DNA of 64,000 bases, taken from NCBI GenBank assembly GCA_013399115.1, contig VXAA01004380.1, forward strand, positions 186,001 through 250,000, read 5' to 3'. The notes under the pieces are model-generated. The model saw nothing but the letters and a program-made list of their open reading frames with translations. It ran no database searches and was not told the DNA's origin. The stretch is from Anseranas semipalmata (lineage: Eukaryota; Chordata; Aves; Anseriformes; Anseranatidae). This document shows, in pieces, positions 23,111-37,272 of the stretch. The first letter of the stretch is position 1. Each line of letters begins with the position of its first letter. The position numbers and the translations under genes are program-made.

Positions 23111-26100
23111 GTGTGTTCAGCATGCTGCAAGTCAGGCCCTAGGATGTCCCAGACAAACATGCAGTCCCTGAAAGCTCAAGTTTGTGTTCCAGCAGGGGTC
23201 TAAAATGCAGAACTGATGTTGCAGATACTGATCTGACCTGATTATATTGCTCTATTATAAAGTTCTATGTGGTTGGGCCATTGCAATAGAACTGCTCAGT
23301 CATTATAGCTGCTTATCTGTGGTTATTACAGTGTATAAAAACACTAAAGATAAATGTGTTCCAATGATTTTTTAATGTTCCTGCAATGTAAAAGATTCAA
23401 ATTGTGTATAAAAGTCTATGTCTAGGATATCTTTTATGTATTGGCTTAACTTTAAGAATCTACTTAAGTCTTAGTGATTTTTCTTGTTGATTTAATTTTT
23501 GCACTCCTGCCAGACTGTATTATATAACAGATCAGAATGATGTTTGAAATCATCTGTATAAAGCAGTGCTCCTCAGCTATGCACAGTGCTGTGGGAGCTT
23601 GATTCTAAAGCTCCTGCAGTTTCTAAGATTTACTTGGACAACAATCAAGCTCCAAATCCTGCATTAGGTAACTGAAGACTGGTAAGTACGACTTAAAAGT
23701 AGAAATAGGCAAATTACACTGTCGATTCAAATAAAATAAATAGTACTACTGAATATTGGCTGATATTTAAAATAGTTCCATCCCATCCCCTACACCCAAA
23801 GCTGCAATTCTACCAGCTAAATGCTGTGAATAGAGCAATTAATTACAAAATAAAAACTGCTAAAAGCTGATGTCATCAGGGATAGGACTTTATGCAACTC
23901 AGGTTTGAAGGAGGGAGTTAGACATACACATAATTTTGACAACAGCATGGATACCCTAAGGATGGAAAACGCAATATAATGAATTTCCTATGAATGAATG
24001 TTAAGTGAAAGATTTGGGAATCCATTACACAACAACAGTAAATCCAAACTCTTGAGGCTGGTATTAGAAAAGCTGTTTGTTGTGTAAGCCCTTTCCCCCC
24101 CCCAGAATCTGGAATGATATTTTGGAAAGTGTTGCTTTCTGTATAAAGGTACTTCTCCCACCCTGGATCGTTTCTAATGCTCCTTTGTAATGGTTATGCT
24201 TATGCTGTTTTTGTTAATGATCCATCCATATTCCCATTCAAAAAGCTATGATAACCTAGCTATAAAATACCATAGTAAGTTGAAACTGCTGCAAGTGTCA
24301 ACTTAGAAATGCATACCCAATATGCAGAAGGAAATTTCTGCATGAGTTATGAACGTGTATACAAACTGAAAGGCAAATTTTCTTTCTTGTTTTATTTGCA
24401 TCTCAGGTCACTGGACTTTGACATGAGTTATTTATTCCCTTGAGTGAATATCAACAGAGTTGACACTGAGCTTCCGTGTGGCTGGTGCTGTACCAAACAT
24501 AATTTATTGGACTTGTGCTATCTTCAATGCAAGGCAAACTCCTGGCATAAACAATGGCTAATCCCTTCCGTTCCTGATTTGGGGGAGAGTACATGGTTGG
24601 CTCAAATATGTAGATTATAATTTATTTTGGAAGGAGTTATTCATGGTCTCGGTATTCTGAGGCTGCAAGGTCTGCAGGGAGCTGTCAGACGATATGAGAG
24701 GCCAGGCTTAGTTCAGGCAAACCCAAAACTGATAAACTCTAACCTTGAGAAGGATTATTTTACAGATTTATGTCATTCCCTTGGCAACCTTGATCATTCA
24801 CATTGACTGAACTGCCTGATCCACAAATACAGGTTAAATATATCTGGCAGCAAACATAGAGGTTAACAGTCTCAGTGTGTTGTATCTGTTTCAAGGTGTG
24901 CTGGTGAGACAACTCAATCCCCCCCCCTCAAACCCCAGGTGTTGTATATAATGTGTAATTTTATATGAGCTGCATGTTGTTTTTCTTCCAGGCAGAATTC
25001 ATTTAGCTACTAGCATTCCTTACATCTAGACGCGGGTAGACATATTCATGAGCTGCGCGTTAGTTCCTGAGTCACACAGCAATGCATGCACAGCAGTGCA
25101 TGCAGGGATCCTGCAGTTTGGACTAGATTGCTCAGATATCTGTTACTGTAATCCATATTCTATATTTAATGTAAACACTTCAATTAAAAGTGAATTAGCA
25201 TGTCTTTTACACAAGGTTGTTCATTTGAATAAGGGTTTGGCCTTTCTTTAAAATATACAGCAGTTGCTTTCCAAACCTGGGTATCTTGCAGTATATCTCA
25301 AGTGAACCAAGAGAGAAAGCCCTAAGGTTCTTGCCTTGTGTGATGAAAAACTGGTGGAAGGGGAAATCTAGTAGAAGAGGCGGCTCCTGGTGTGTGTTCT
25401 GCTCTAGCGCACAGCAATCTAATCTCCAGGGACGCAATTCACCTTCAGTTATTGGGACTGCTATTTTTTGTTTCTTCATCTGAAAAGTAACTTCTCTGGT
25501 GTTCTTTAACTTCAGATTTTTAAATGATTAATGATAATATAGGTGAGCTAATTTTTTCCTTTATTTTCATAGGTTTTTCTGGTTCTCCAGGTCTGGTTAC
25601 AGTGCAAGGGTAGCCTTCCTTTGGCTGTGGGTTGTTCCAGGTATAGCAGTTGCTTTTTCTGATGGGAGAGGGAAGTGTTAAGAAGCCAAGGTTCAATTTC
25701 CATAAAGCACCAAAGTAACATTTTTTTTTAATTAAATATTTCTGTTCTGTCTTGAATTGATTGTTTAAAAGAAGCCTGGAGAACATTTTGATGAGACATT
25801 GTTTTCCTTCAGCTTTCAGGGAAAAGAAGCAAAAGAGAAGACATTTCCAATTCTGCAATTGAAATACAGCCAAGGACAGCAAAGATAACACGCAATCCTC
25901 TGGTCCAGAGAGGTCCAGAGATCACTTTTGTCTAGCTCTTCTCTGTTTGTGATGATCACGTTACTTATTTTTAGGTGTCCAGATACTCATGAAAGGCTGT
26001 TTGCAGAAATATCGCATGAACAAATGAAGGCAAGGGAAATAAAATGCTTTGATTCATGCTGGGAATTTTATGGAACATGGGAATAGACTTGTGTGTATGG

Positions 26101-27340
26101 GGGTGTCCTTCGTGTCTCAACTTCAGAATTTGTTAAATATTTGATACCATATCCTCTAAGACTTGCAGTTTCCTATCTGTCATTCATGCCAGATCATTGT
26201 TCATATCTTGTATGAGTGTTTGTTGTTACAAAACTGAGCCATGGTAGCTGTAAATTTAAGAAGTGCAGCCTAGAATGTAAATCAATACTATGCAGAGTGG
26301 TAGAAATTTGCAAGAGTCACTTACTTTTGGTGCTGAATTTTGGTAGAAAAAGATAATACTGGTTTTCTGTAAAAGTATTTGGAACTTTTCCTGTTCATTC
26401 ATGTATCTTTCCTGTTTACTCTTTCCTTTTTTAATGAGAATTGTACTTATGATTCACTTTACGATTTTTTTCTTTTTTTAATAGAATTTTGGTTTTCCTG
26501 TTTCTCTCCAACCAATGATATGAAAAAGTACCTCTCCTTCTGTGAATTAGCAAGTTCTGTTGGGTAAAACCTGGCAAGTGCTGATACTCTGGACAATGTT
26601 TCTGGTAAGTGAACCTTTATCAGAATGACAGAAAAGTGAGGACAATGTGTATTTCTGGAGCTGCTGGATATGAAACAGCTGAGAATGATTTGGGTCAGCA
26701 GTAATTGAAAAATCACACCTAGTTTAGCAACATAGAAGGTAGGTGTCTAATCTTAGCCCAAGATCCCATTATGGAAAGCAAAATGTAGAGAGAAAACACT
26801 GCCACAAATGGTGCCTACACTTATTGCAGCTGGAAATGAATCATCAGCCTTATTACATTGATTATAGGAAGCCTTGATAACTTACTAAGATTAGATAACT
26901 GCCATTAAAGATGACAAATCCCAGCCTCTGTCTGTTGGGACATATTTGACTCAGCTGTCCCAGAATTTGTGAACTCCTGTAAATGAAAGGTGATAATACA
27001 CTGCTCCCCTTTGGTGTCCAGTGATAGAGTATTTAAAGCCAGAAGATACCATTTGATCTTAGAGTTTGCCGTGGGCCATTAAATTTCTGTAGCAATTGCT
27101 ATGCTGGACCCAATATCCTGGGCTCAGCTAAAGTTTCAGTAAGGCACATCACAGCTTGCTAAGTGGATTGGAAGGAATGGAGACTGCTGAGCATCTGGAA
27201 TGATCTTGGGCATTTAGAACAAATTAACTCTTTTTGATTTCCTTTCATGTGAGTTTGTCTGGCTTCAGTTTCCTGCCACAGGTCCTTTCACTGCTTGCAG
27301 CGTACTTTTCATATCCATGAAAATGAAAATTCCTTGTGCT
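23111..27340. other. Non-coding AT-rich stretch
   Basis: No gene is recognised. C runs occur near 24094-24103 and 24919-24927. Two TGCATGCA palindromes (25083-25090 and 25097-25104) are separated by 6 bp. A short inverted repeat lies at 24276-24305 (TAAGTTGA/TCAACTTA). A 123-codon minus-strand frame at 25520-25891 shows no known motif. Confidence 0.65.
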
Positions 27341-27367
27341 TTTTTTTTTTTTTTTTTNTTTTTTTTT

Positions 27368-27402
<35 letters not shown>
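27341..27402. repeat. Long T homopolymer with an N
   Basis: About 62 bases are almost entirely T, broken by an N (27358) and one G. No SINE or processed pseudogene body is recognisable on either side. Length is uncertain because homopolymers of this size assemble poorly. Confidence 0.9.
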
Positions 27403-27405
<3 letters not shown>

Positions 27406-30085
27406 GTTGTATTAGCTCCATTTGTGACATGATTCTGATCACTTTGTCTGACTGGCCTGATCACATCAATGGCTGACACTCATTTAAGTTAGTTTATACT
27501 TCAGTTTACTCCTGGAAGTGCTGACTGTAAATGTTTCTATATAATGATTTTCATGCTGATAACAGATACTTTTAGATCTCTTATATGGCAGACTCTTCTG
27601 CATGTTATGTCAATTAGGTTTTGATTCAGTTGCCTAAATACAAGGATCCAATACCCTTTTGTGTATCTTTCTTGGCACCCAACACTGGCTCCAAGAGCGT
27701 GTGGGTCATCCTGGGTCTTGTATCATACCTTCCAGCCCCATGTGAATGTCCTAAATACTCTAAAATGTCTGAAACATGCTTAGGAGCCTATGTTTAAACA
27801 TCTGGATCGATCCTTTACTGTCATATAGCACTAGCTTTTTAATCCTCACATCATACAGCCCTTAGGTGATCACATTTGCCAGCTCTGAGATGTTACCATC
27901 TGCTGTCCTGTGAGGCAGGAAATGATTATGTGAAAAGAAAGGGAGATTAGTTTAAATCACCTCATTCTGGCCTGCTGTTAGGAGGTTATCTGCAGTCCTT
28001 GGAAACAAATGATTTTCTTCTAGTAACCAAGAACTCTGATGTAAAACTGGAAAATTCTCTATTACCAGAGAGGCAATTTCACTTTGGATGTATCTGGGCA
28101 ATGTGCTGAGGGAGCAATACTTGCTGCTCTGCAGTTGAATTCAGTGGGCAGTAACAGCACCCCACCAGGGCTGTCCTGGCTCTCCTGCTCTCTCTCTCTC
28201 TTCCACATGGCCTAGTGAAAAAATAAAAATGAAAAAAATTATGCAGATGTGGGCAGGAAGGACTTTTGGCCACAGATACAGCTAGTGAGCACCTGTGGGA
28301 GAAGGGCACTGTCCTTCCGTATGGCCAGCTGGGGCCATCTGCTCTGCATCTTGCATGGGCTTAGTCATAGTTTAGGAGGATAGGAGAGAAAAGGATCCAG
28401 TTCGTGGCCATTTGGGGTTTGCTTCTTCAGAGGAGCAAAGACAATGTACATCGCTTCCTTGCAGCATCCCTGACTCACAGTCTCAGGCACTCAGGACTGG
28501 GAAGGCTCAGGGTCTCCTTATCTGTATGCCCTGATATCCCTCATGCAGACCAACTGTGACTTATGCTTAAACCCCATTCCTTTTAGGAACATTGCAACAC
28601 AGAGCAAGTTTATAGTTTTAGCAGAGTGTCCCATGTGGCTTGGGAAAGGTGTCAGTGACATTTATTTATCAGTGACAAAACACAGTTTGCTGACTGATTT
28701 GTGCTTTCTGATGTGAAGGTAAACATCAGTCAAGATTTTTATTTCTTTTACTCTGGCTGGCTTGATGCTTCTGGCCAGTGAAGATGGCATAACATTTCAT
28801 TGGAGTGGCTTGAAATTTCTCAGAAGTGAGTGTGCACCACATCTGTAGCAGAAGAGGGAATATCACACTGAAATAATTGTCAGTGCCCAACTGGTATTCC
28901 AGAGTGAATTCTAATGACTGCTGACAGAGAACTTGGTTTCATTATTCCTTGCAGGCCCATGGTTTACTCTGAGCATTTAATAAAAAGACTGCCAAAGAGG
29001 AAATCCTGTCTGTACAGTACATTGTATCCCTAAGAAGGATTCATACATGAATAGTTTGCTTCAGTCACCATACCAAAATAATAATAATAAGAAAAGCTGC
29101 TATATGGATGAGATTGGTTTAATCATTTATGTCTAAATCTAGGAGCATGTCACGTGAAACTAATAAGCTCTGAATTAACTCCCTTGCCTTCAGGTCCTGG
29201 CCCCATCTCAGCTTTTCAGCACTCCCTGAGGAATGTTCGAGGAAGACATTTACTAAGAGGTCATGCAATAGCTCGTGTTTGGCTCAGATCAGTTCAGCCT
29301 TACAGAAAGTTCTATTGGATCGACGTGCAGAAGTTTCTGTGGAAGAAATGCATTTGTCACATGCTACGTAAATCTTGGTTAGAAAATTTGTAAGCTATGC
29401 ATTATGTTGCATAAAATACACAGGTGTAAGACAATTTTTTATTGGACTCCAGTCACATAGAGGTTACAGATGCATGAAACGGCTAAGCATAGGAAACGCA
29501 TGCTGTATGAAGAATTTAAGTCTGAGAATGGATGGTTATCTTTTTGATACCCATGCATGATACCCTGTGGATACCACTTGTGGTAGGAAAAATTCCTATT
29601 GATTAATATGGGCTAAATTTCTCAAATTTTCAAATGCTTCAATGCATGGCCTATGTGATCATGAAAGTACGAATGTAGGGAGCTCTGCCTGTTTGTTCAT
29701 ATATTGTAGCCTCAGCACCATGTGCCTTAGCATGTACTGTAGCCTTAGAAGTTATGGATCTGGCCAATTTTCAGTGTCTTTTTTTTGTTTGTTTGTTTTT
29801 GTTTTGTTTTCAGCATATTCTACTTGGGCCTTTTGGCAGAAAAATAATTTCCATTCTTGAAGACAAATGAATTTTCTGTGTAACATCTGGAATTCTAGAA
29901 TTATTTCTGTGCTTCTAATATGCACTAATCAGATTCTAAAGTCTAGTAGACATGATTTTCCTGTTCGTAACTTTTCTAATATGTGCAAAATCAGAGCTTG
30001 GATGCTGACATTTTAACAAATGCCATACCCCAGAGATCTCATTTCTGTTGTTCTTCTGTGAATGAGACTAGAATCTTGTTCCTAG
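27403..30085. other. Non-coding stretch with simple repeats
   Basis: No gene is recognised. It contains a CT run at 28188-28202, an ATAATAATAATAA run near 29077-29090, and a T/TTTG-rich run at 29779-29810. Frames are at most about 80 codons and not convincing. Confidence 0.65.
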
Positions 30086-30154
30086 TTTTTTTTTTTTTTT
30101 TNNNNNNNNNNNNNNNNNNNNNNNNNNNNNNNNNNNNNNNNNNNNNTTTTTTTT
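30086..30154. other. Assembly gap (45 N) inside a T homopolymer
   Basis: A run of T (30086-30101) enters 45 undetermined bases (30102-30146) and T resumes (30147-30154). The gap is therefore most likely an unresolved homopolymer, though any inserted sequence inside it would be invisible. Confidence 0.95.
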
Positions 30155-30411
30155 AGGTAATGCTCTCAGTATTGAGTATTTAGGGTCAAGATCACTTGAA
30201 GTCAATGGAGAGGTTGTGATCCATTTCAATGGGTTTTGAAGCAGAGACATAAAGAGTAGCTGAAACAGCTGCTAGCATTTCAGGAAAACCACAGGTTATA
30301 TAGCTGAACTTTGCAGCATATAATTAATTAGTGAAATTCAATATCATATTGCACAATATTTGTCTCTTTAGATAAAAGCCATTTTTAAAAAATGTTTCTA
30401 TACTCCATTAT

Positions 30412-30473
30412 AGGTTGGACTAGGTGATCTTGGAGGTCTCTTCCAACCTAAATGATTCTGTGATTCTGTGATT
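30412..30473 (+). mobile_element. CR1 LINE 3' tail (5'-truncated)
   Basis: The segment ggttggactaggtgatcttg, then gaggtctcttccaaccta, ends in two ATTCTGTG units (30455-30462, 30463-30470). It matches the 3' terminus of chicken-repeat-1 retrotransposons, whose 8-bp tandem tail replaces a poly-A. Only about 62 bp remain, so this is a severely 5'-truncated copy, the usual product of CR1 target-primed insertion. It encodes no protein. It is diagnostic for a sauropsid genome and very typical of birds. Confidence 0.92.
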
Positions 30474-30545
30474 GCAAGATACATTTTAAAAGTCATTGAC
30501 ATGAAGCAAAAGAATGTCTTTCATTATGTTCAGAATTGACTGTGC

Positions 30546-30583
30546 TTTTTTTTTTTTTNGTTTTTTTTTTTTTTTTTTTTTTT
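30546..30583. repeat. T homopolymer with an N
   Basis: A 38-base T tract interrupted by an N and a G (30559-30560), about 70 bp downstream of the CR1 tail. CR1 does not generate poly-A or poly-T tails, so the tract is unrelated to that insertion mechanism. Length is uncertain. Confidence 0.9.
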
Positions 30584-33500
30584 AATTCCCATCAGAGGAT
30601 AATGAAAACAGCTAGAGTTAAATTATTATAACTCAAAAACATTCCCTGGCATATTCCTCTCTCAGTATGCACATTGCTGTCTTGTGGAAATATACAGTGT
30701 GGTGAAGACCAAGAACAGTTTTGTAGCAATGCTCCTGAAGACTGATATGGAAAATCCCTCACCTCCTCCGGTCATGCAGTTCATCTCCAGACCAGTGTAC
30801 AGTACCTTATTTGATATGGTATTTAGAATCATCAAGTTTAGAATCATCAAAATTTCCATGAAAATCCCCTATTCACTGTTTTAATGCAAATCTAAACAGT
30901 CAATAGATAGACAGGATTTCTATTTGCTAATCGGTCTAATAAGCTTGCAAAAGCCACAGTAACTTCAAGTCCTTGAAAAACTGTTGTCTAGCAGATTTAG
31001 CAATAGGAGTGGTTGAATGGCAACACAACAACAGCAAATCTGGTTTATGGTCTGCAATTACTCCAAAACGCAGCCATAAAATACTTTGTGCAGATTGGCC
31101 TCCTGATCTGCTAAATCTTGGCTTAGAGATTCAGGCAGCAATGTTTTGAGGCTTATATAGTGTATAACAATCAATCTGTTCCCAAAAGTTTTTTTTTTTT
31201 TTCTTCCCTTTTACATTTATATTCTCACAGTTGTCTGAATTTCATAAAAACAACCCGACTTCATTGTTCACTGTCAAGATGCTCATTTGCTGAAGACAGG
31301 ATAATAAAAACATTTGTAATTTGTAAGTTGTAATGAGACTGAAAAGGAGGAAAAATCAGAGAACTGTTGTGATTTTATCTCTCTCTAGGCATCTACATCT
31401 ATCTTTCAGTTTTTGTTTTTTAGGATAGACTCGGAACAATGTTTTTTACCTAATCTGCAGTCAAGTATTGAATGAATCATAGGTTCCTCTTATTGATCAG
31501 TTGTTTAATCATATAAAATTACTATTAGTCCTTCTTCCACAGAGTGAAATATTAATAAGTATTAGAGAAGAAAGCAGGATATAGCTGGAAACTTTATTTC
31601 TATAGCAGCATAGGGCTAATCCGTGGACTTCCATGTCTCAGTTCTCTCTCTTGGTATCCAGCTCTAACACTTATATTTTCATGTTTGAACTAGTTTGCTC
31701 TGTAGCAAACTTCAGTGATCTTGAGGGAGATGCTTTGGTGTGAGCTACTACCCCCCCCAAAAACAAACAAAAATGTGTTTTGTCTCTAAGCAAAAGCTGA
31801 CTTCTGCCTGGGATGAGACTGGCTCTGCTCCATATGGGAAGGGCACTGGCAGCATCCTGAACTCACTGAAGAAGTCACATGTTTGCGTTGCTGGTGTTCC
31901 CTCTGCACCAGGTCAGCATCTTAATATGTTAGAGGAGGTCAAGTGCTGCATGACTTCAAGCTGAATTGCTTGTGGGAACTACAACACCCAAAGTAACCTT
32001 GCAGATGGGATCAGGTCTCACTCTATTTTCTACAAAAAATAAAATGTAATATGATAAAATAAAATGGATGCAAGCAATGGATGGGGGCAATAGATGTAAG
32101 AGAAGCCAGGAGATAATTCTGGATATAATTCACTATAAATTATATATAATAGATATAATTAGATATAATTCACTATAAATTTTAATTTTCAAAAGTTATT
32201 TTATTCCCTACCTGGAAAGAAGTGTTCACCCTTTTCGCATACAAAATCCTGTGATATAAAGGTTTTGAAATACAGTTTTCGATCCATACTTCTCAGCTCA
32301 GATAGTTACAAAACTAAGCATGCACTCCTGCTAGTGCTGTGGATGTTGGTGCTTTGCCAGACTGCACTCATTCCACAGGGATTGTAACTATCCCACAGCC
32401 GCATCTTGCCCACCTCTCCAACGCAGGGCGTGCGCCATCTCCTGCCTGTGCAGGAGGCACTGCTCCCCACCACCGGCTCTGTCCTGGAACGTGGCTGAGA
32501 AGTGGTGAGTGAAGTGAAGTGTGGTGAACAGCTATCGCCTCTCCCACACAGAGGTAGAGATATTTCAAGACTGTTAGACCACAGTTTCCTGGACTGAAAT
32601 TTTTATGATCTGATCACGTTTTCTTTTATCTGGTTCATCCTTTAACCCATTGCATTTCAGTGGGAACTTCCAATGCAAGGTTCTTCACCTATTATTCACA
32701 TGTTTTTATTTTCTTGTTAGCTCATGAGAGTCAGGAGACTCTTTCCTTACAGGAAACTCTAAGGACTCAATCCTTACAGGGACAAATACTGGATCATGGA
32801 GCCAGCCCAGCCTTGGAAGGTTAGTTCCAGCCATAAATTGATGTTCCACCACAAGTGGTACTTTGCAAGTGTAAAACAACTTCCTCACCTTTGTGTCTGT
32901 CTGGTCAGAGAACCCCAGTGTGCCACTGGAGTTAATAGAAGATTTACCTGCAGGACTAGGTACTCAAATCTTTTAAAAATAGCCAGCAGGTCTGTTTTAA
33001 CCAAGTTGTAAGATATCTCTACCTCGCTTTCCTTGGTGAATGGAATATATTAGACTCTACACAAAATCCTTATCTCTATGCTCAGTACTTAAACAACCTC
33101 TAAACTGAGATATTTTTTCATTTGGTAAGGAAAACAAAGGTGTGAAAAATTCTTAGATTACGTGATGATTTGTTGAGGAGATGCTGGGGGGGCATGGAAG
33201 AGAAGGAATGGCTAAGGATTGAAAAGATTTACTAACTCTGATCTGCGATAATAAGAGCATGCTTTCAGCTTCTGAATGTACAGCAAACAGTAGCACACTG
33301 GAATAACAGATAAGAAACTGAAAATGGATGAGATGAGAATAAGACAGATAAAGGGAAACGTAATTCATTTAGATCTGAATTGTTGCCTGAAGTGTGTTCT
33401 TTGTTGGTAGATTAGCTTTGGAAATAGCAAGACCCTTAAAGGAAAGAAAGGCGTGAAATTTGATGTGTGCACTGTTGGGGAAGAATAATGGCTTTCCTGT

Positions 33501-36500
33501 ACTGAAATGCATGTTCTCATGCGCAGGTGCTGGGACACCGGGAGGGGGCTGATAAGCAGCACCCTGCTTTTGAGCAGTCTGAGGTAGCAGCACTTGTCTT
33601 GGTGATTACAGGACAGGTGGTGGGAACTAATGGAGCCACAGCATTCATAGGATGATGTCCCTTATCACTGGGGAGGCCAAAAGCTGATTGACATGGGATA
33701 TTAAACTTTTGGTTCCTCTGGCTGAACCTGTAAGCCACAGAAGATGCTGATTTCACACTCATTTCCAGGTGCTTTCTATGGCATCGGATCACTGGGGCCA
33801 AGGCTGGCATGTCCAGTGAGTGTCTTCATTAGGGAATCTCTCTGTCAAAATATAGCAGCTTGACATTGAGAGAGGAAGCGTTTCAGAGGGCACAGGGATC
33901 CATGGAAAGTAAGGAGTGAGTTATCTGGAGCTTGGCTATTCACCAGCTGTTTTTCCCCTGTAGTCAGGTGTTGGAGGTGACTGTCTCCATGGTCTGTGCA
34001 GTTCTACACTCCACGTCCACGCAGCAGACTATTCCTTCTCAAGCATAATTGGCACTTTTATATCACACACTGTTTTTCTCAGGCCACTTCTCCAGTTTGA
34101 CAAGATCTTTTTGCATTCCAGCCTTATCCTTGAGCATGCCTGAAGCCAGCTCCAGCTGGTTGTTGAATGCATTTTAATAGGAATCCTTTCTTATCTATAA
34201 TCCAGGTCCACGCTAGAAGTACTGGATGGGGCAAGATCCTTCTCCTCCAAATCTTACTATATAGGAAGAGTATGTTTGACAGTGAGTATTGCTGTTTGTG
34301 CCTGAGAAGGATTTGGCACCTTTCTCGTACTGTTTTGATCTAGAGAGATCATGTTTGTTAGTTTGTTTATACAAGAGCCAAAAGTCCTCTTGAAAATTGG
34401 CATTACTCCTCCCTATCTTTAAGGCTTGATGTGCAGTCAGAAAAAGACATGAAATTGGTTTGCTGTGATTGATTTTTAAGAAATCATTTGGGATGGTTTA
34501 TCTCCTGGTTTAACTCTAGGTCTTTACAAACAGTAAACTTTCTGAAATTATGCTGATGGGTATAATTCTTTTGCTCCTTTTCCAGTCCCCATGCATGGCT
34601 GTGGCCATTCTACAATGTGATGAAAAAAGTTTCTTGATAGCACGTGTCTGACAGAACACAGTAAACAAAGCAGTAATTAAAATCTTCCTTGAACTTTGAT
34701 CTCCTGTTCTCTCTCTCTTACCGGCAATGAATGTTTTAAAAGATGCTTTTTACCAGTACTTTGCAATATAATTAATGTTTCCCTGACCTGACATTCATGT
34801 GTACCAATGTCTCCACTCACCTTCAGTCCTGTGGAGAATTGCTGTCTGCCCTGAGAGTGCAGAAATCTGGAGTGGTTCATTGTGTACTGAATAAATCACT
34901 AGGGATGTCTTCATGCTAGTCCTTGATCCAGTGCAATCTTTATTCTGTCTGACCTTTTCCCTATTATCCTATACCTTCCTCTACTTGTTTACCAGCTTTT
35001 CAGCCTCCTCATTAAATTTGAGAAATTGTGCAACTCCTGAGAAAAGGCTATGAATATTGACAAATGCTTGAAAGAACAGATCTGTTTCAAAGAGAAACTG
35101 GAACTGGTTTATGGGCCCTGAGAAGAGTGTGGGTTGGCAGCCTACATCCTATTCTCACTTTAGGCTATCATGTCAAATTCCCTGGCAGTGAAATCTCATC
35201 ACAAGATGGTGGCTTGGAAAACATCCCACAAGCTTTTTTCTCATCAAAGAGCAGGTGTTTACTGTTCTTGTTTGCTTCATGTTCTTTCCCCTGCGAGATA
35301 TGAAAGAATATATTGTTAGACTATAAACAAAATGTGCATCTGGGAATCAGCTTAAAAGGGACCATGGAAGGAAACAGAAATAATAAAGGTTATGAAAAGA
35401 ATAAGAGAAATTAGAGGGAAGTGAGTAAAACAAAAGCAGGAGGTATGTACAAGAACCTTGCTTTCTGCCCAGGTTCCTGGTAACTTACTCCCTGGGCACT
35501 GATCAGGAATGCGGTGAAATAACTGCAGGAGAAATATCTCTTTCCAAACCCTCTGCCTGCTTCTGTAAGGGCAGGGTGGCCAAGGCTGTGGTGTGAGGGT
35601 GTCAGGAAACATTACAGGTACCATAAAGAGAAACACAAATGTACATGCAACTATTCAGTAATGAATAGCCAAAATTCACAAAGAACATGAAGGTAAATAC
35701 TGGATGGGGAAATATATACAGGAAAGCAGCATGCAGGGAGAAAAAAAGGCTTAGTTAGGTGCTGGCTGAATGTCTCAGGAGATGCCCCAGATATTCTGAG
35801 CTGGAAGCTGAGGATTCTGAATAGGAATCAAATATTCAGAGCTATGAAGGAAAAAAAAATCAAATCAAACCTCAGGAACATAAGCTCTGTGAGCTGGATG
35901 TGTCCTGTGGTGCTATTTCAAGCCACTTGCAATCACACTATTATTAACAAAATGCACTAGTACTACAAATATGTATACTAACAAATACTTTACTAAATGC
36001 ATTTTAGAAACCTATTTAGGTTTCAAAGAAAAACTTCCCCAGAAAAAGGACAGATAGCCCAGCAAAAGTACTACTTGACAGGACTGACATGGGGAACAGT
36101 TTAAAAGCCTCTTAATAGTTCTTTGAACCAGGAGACCTAGGCAACAAAGACATAGAAAGGCCGCAAATATTTTATTCTAGGACACGATGTTCTTCTATTG
36201 ACAATATTAAATATATGGAAAATAAACTTATTAAAGGTTAGGTGGAAAACTATTCTGACAAGGCGTTCTTCGCAAATGTCATCTGGCTTCATAGATTTTC
36301 CAATTTGGGTATAATATTTTTATGTCCTTTTGGCAATAGAATAAAAATACAGATGATTCATGTACCAAGATTTATTAAAGAGAAATGCAGATGACATTTG
36401 ACTGAAAAAGTTATTTTGATTATTTGCAATTAAGGGGGAAATTAAGTTAAAATGGACCCACTCTGAAATCAGCAGCCAAACAAAAGGATTGGAGTCTAGA

Positions 36501-37272
36501 TTTTAGTTTTGTGGCTTTGCTTGGAAATAAGATCTCATCTGATGAAAATATGAAAAACTCGCAGACCTTGCCAAAATTAAACTCTGAAACAGTCAATTCA
36601 TAGCAGTTGATGAGAATTATTACATTTTATTGCTTGACTTTTCTCTCCCTCTTTTCATCTCTTGAATCGATTATCCTTTTGTTCCATTGGTTGCCAGTGG
36701 AAACAAGCACATTTAAAGAGCCTCTGCTTACCCTTTGCAGTCTATCTGACAAAGGCCAATAGGGCTGATATATATTCAAAAGCAAGATATATCCAGCTGT
36801 TAGAATTTTTCTGAAGAGCAGCTTCTCCATTGCACTTCTTTCTGTCGTGATCTTGGAAAACTCCAGGATATTCTAGCCAGCTTTTAAATTACCTTGGGGA
36901 TTTATTTTGTAATTGTCATTCAGATAAGATACCCAGGTGATGGGATGGACCCAGGTGTCTCTTTGCAAATGATTTATGGAACTGAACTGGAGCTGAAACA
37001 ATGAAGTATTATTCTCTTTTTACAAGTTTTTCCTTGAAATCTTGCCATACCAGCCAAATATTGACAAAATAGCTCTCTTCCCAAATTCAGTATATTCTTT
37101 GTCTACTTTGCTACAAAATCATTAGATCACAGAATATTTGCCAATGAGAATGGGATTCTGCAGGAGACAGACTTGATTTTGGCCGAGTTTCTATTTAACC
37201 CTCCGGTCAGCTGTCAGAACAGAAAATTTACAGGCTTGAGGAGTGGAAGGGGCACAGGAGGATGACCAGAAA
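30584..37272. other. Non-coding AT-rich stretch
   Basis: No gene is recognised. Short tandem copies occur at 30822-30851 (15-bp unit, twice) and 32122-32181 (20-bp unit repeated 40 bp apart). A T tract is at 31190-31202. A small GC-rich patch lies near 32390-32500. Frames up to 97 codons (33517-33810 minus) show no known motif. Confidence 0.65.
32122..32181. repeat. Local AT-rich duplication, 40-bp period
   Basis: The 20-mer gatataattcactataaatt occurs at 32122-32141 and again at 32162-32181, with TATA/AGATATAATT sequence between. It looks like replication slippage. Confidence 0.85.

Noticed and set aside
28160..28180. CTCF-like site (CCACCAGGG core)
   Set aside because: The right half of the motif does not match the consensus well enough to call without a matrix score.
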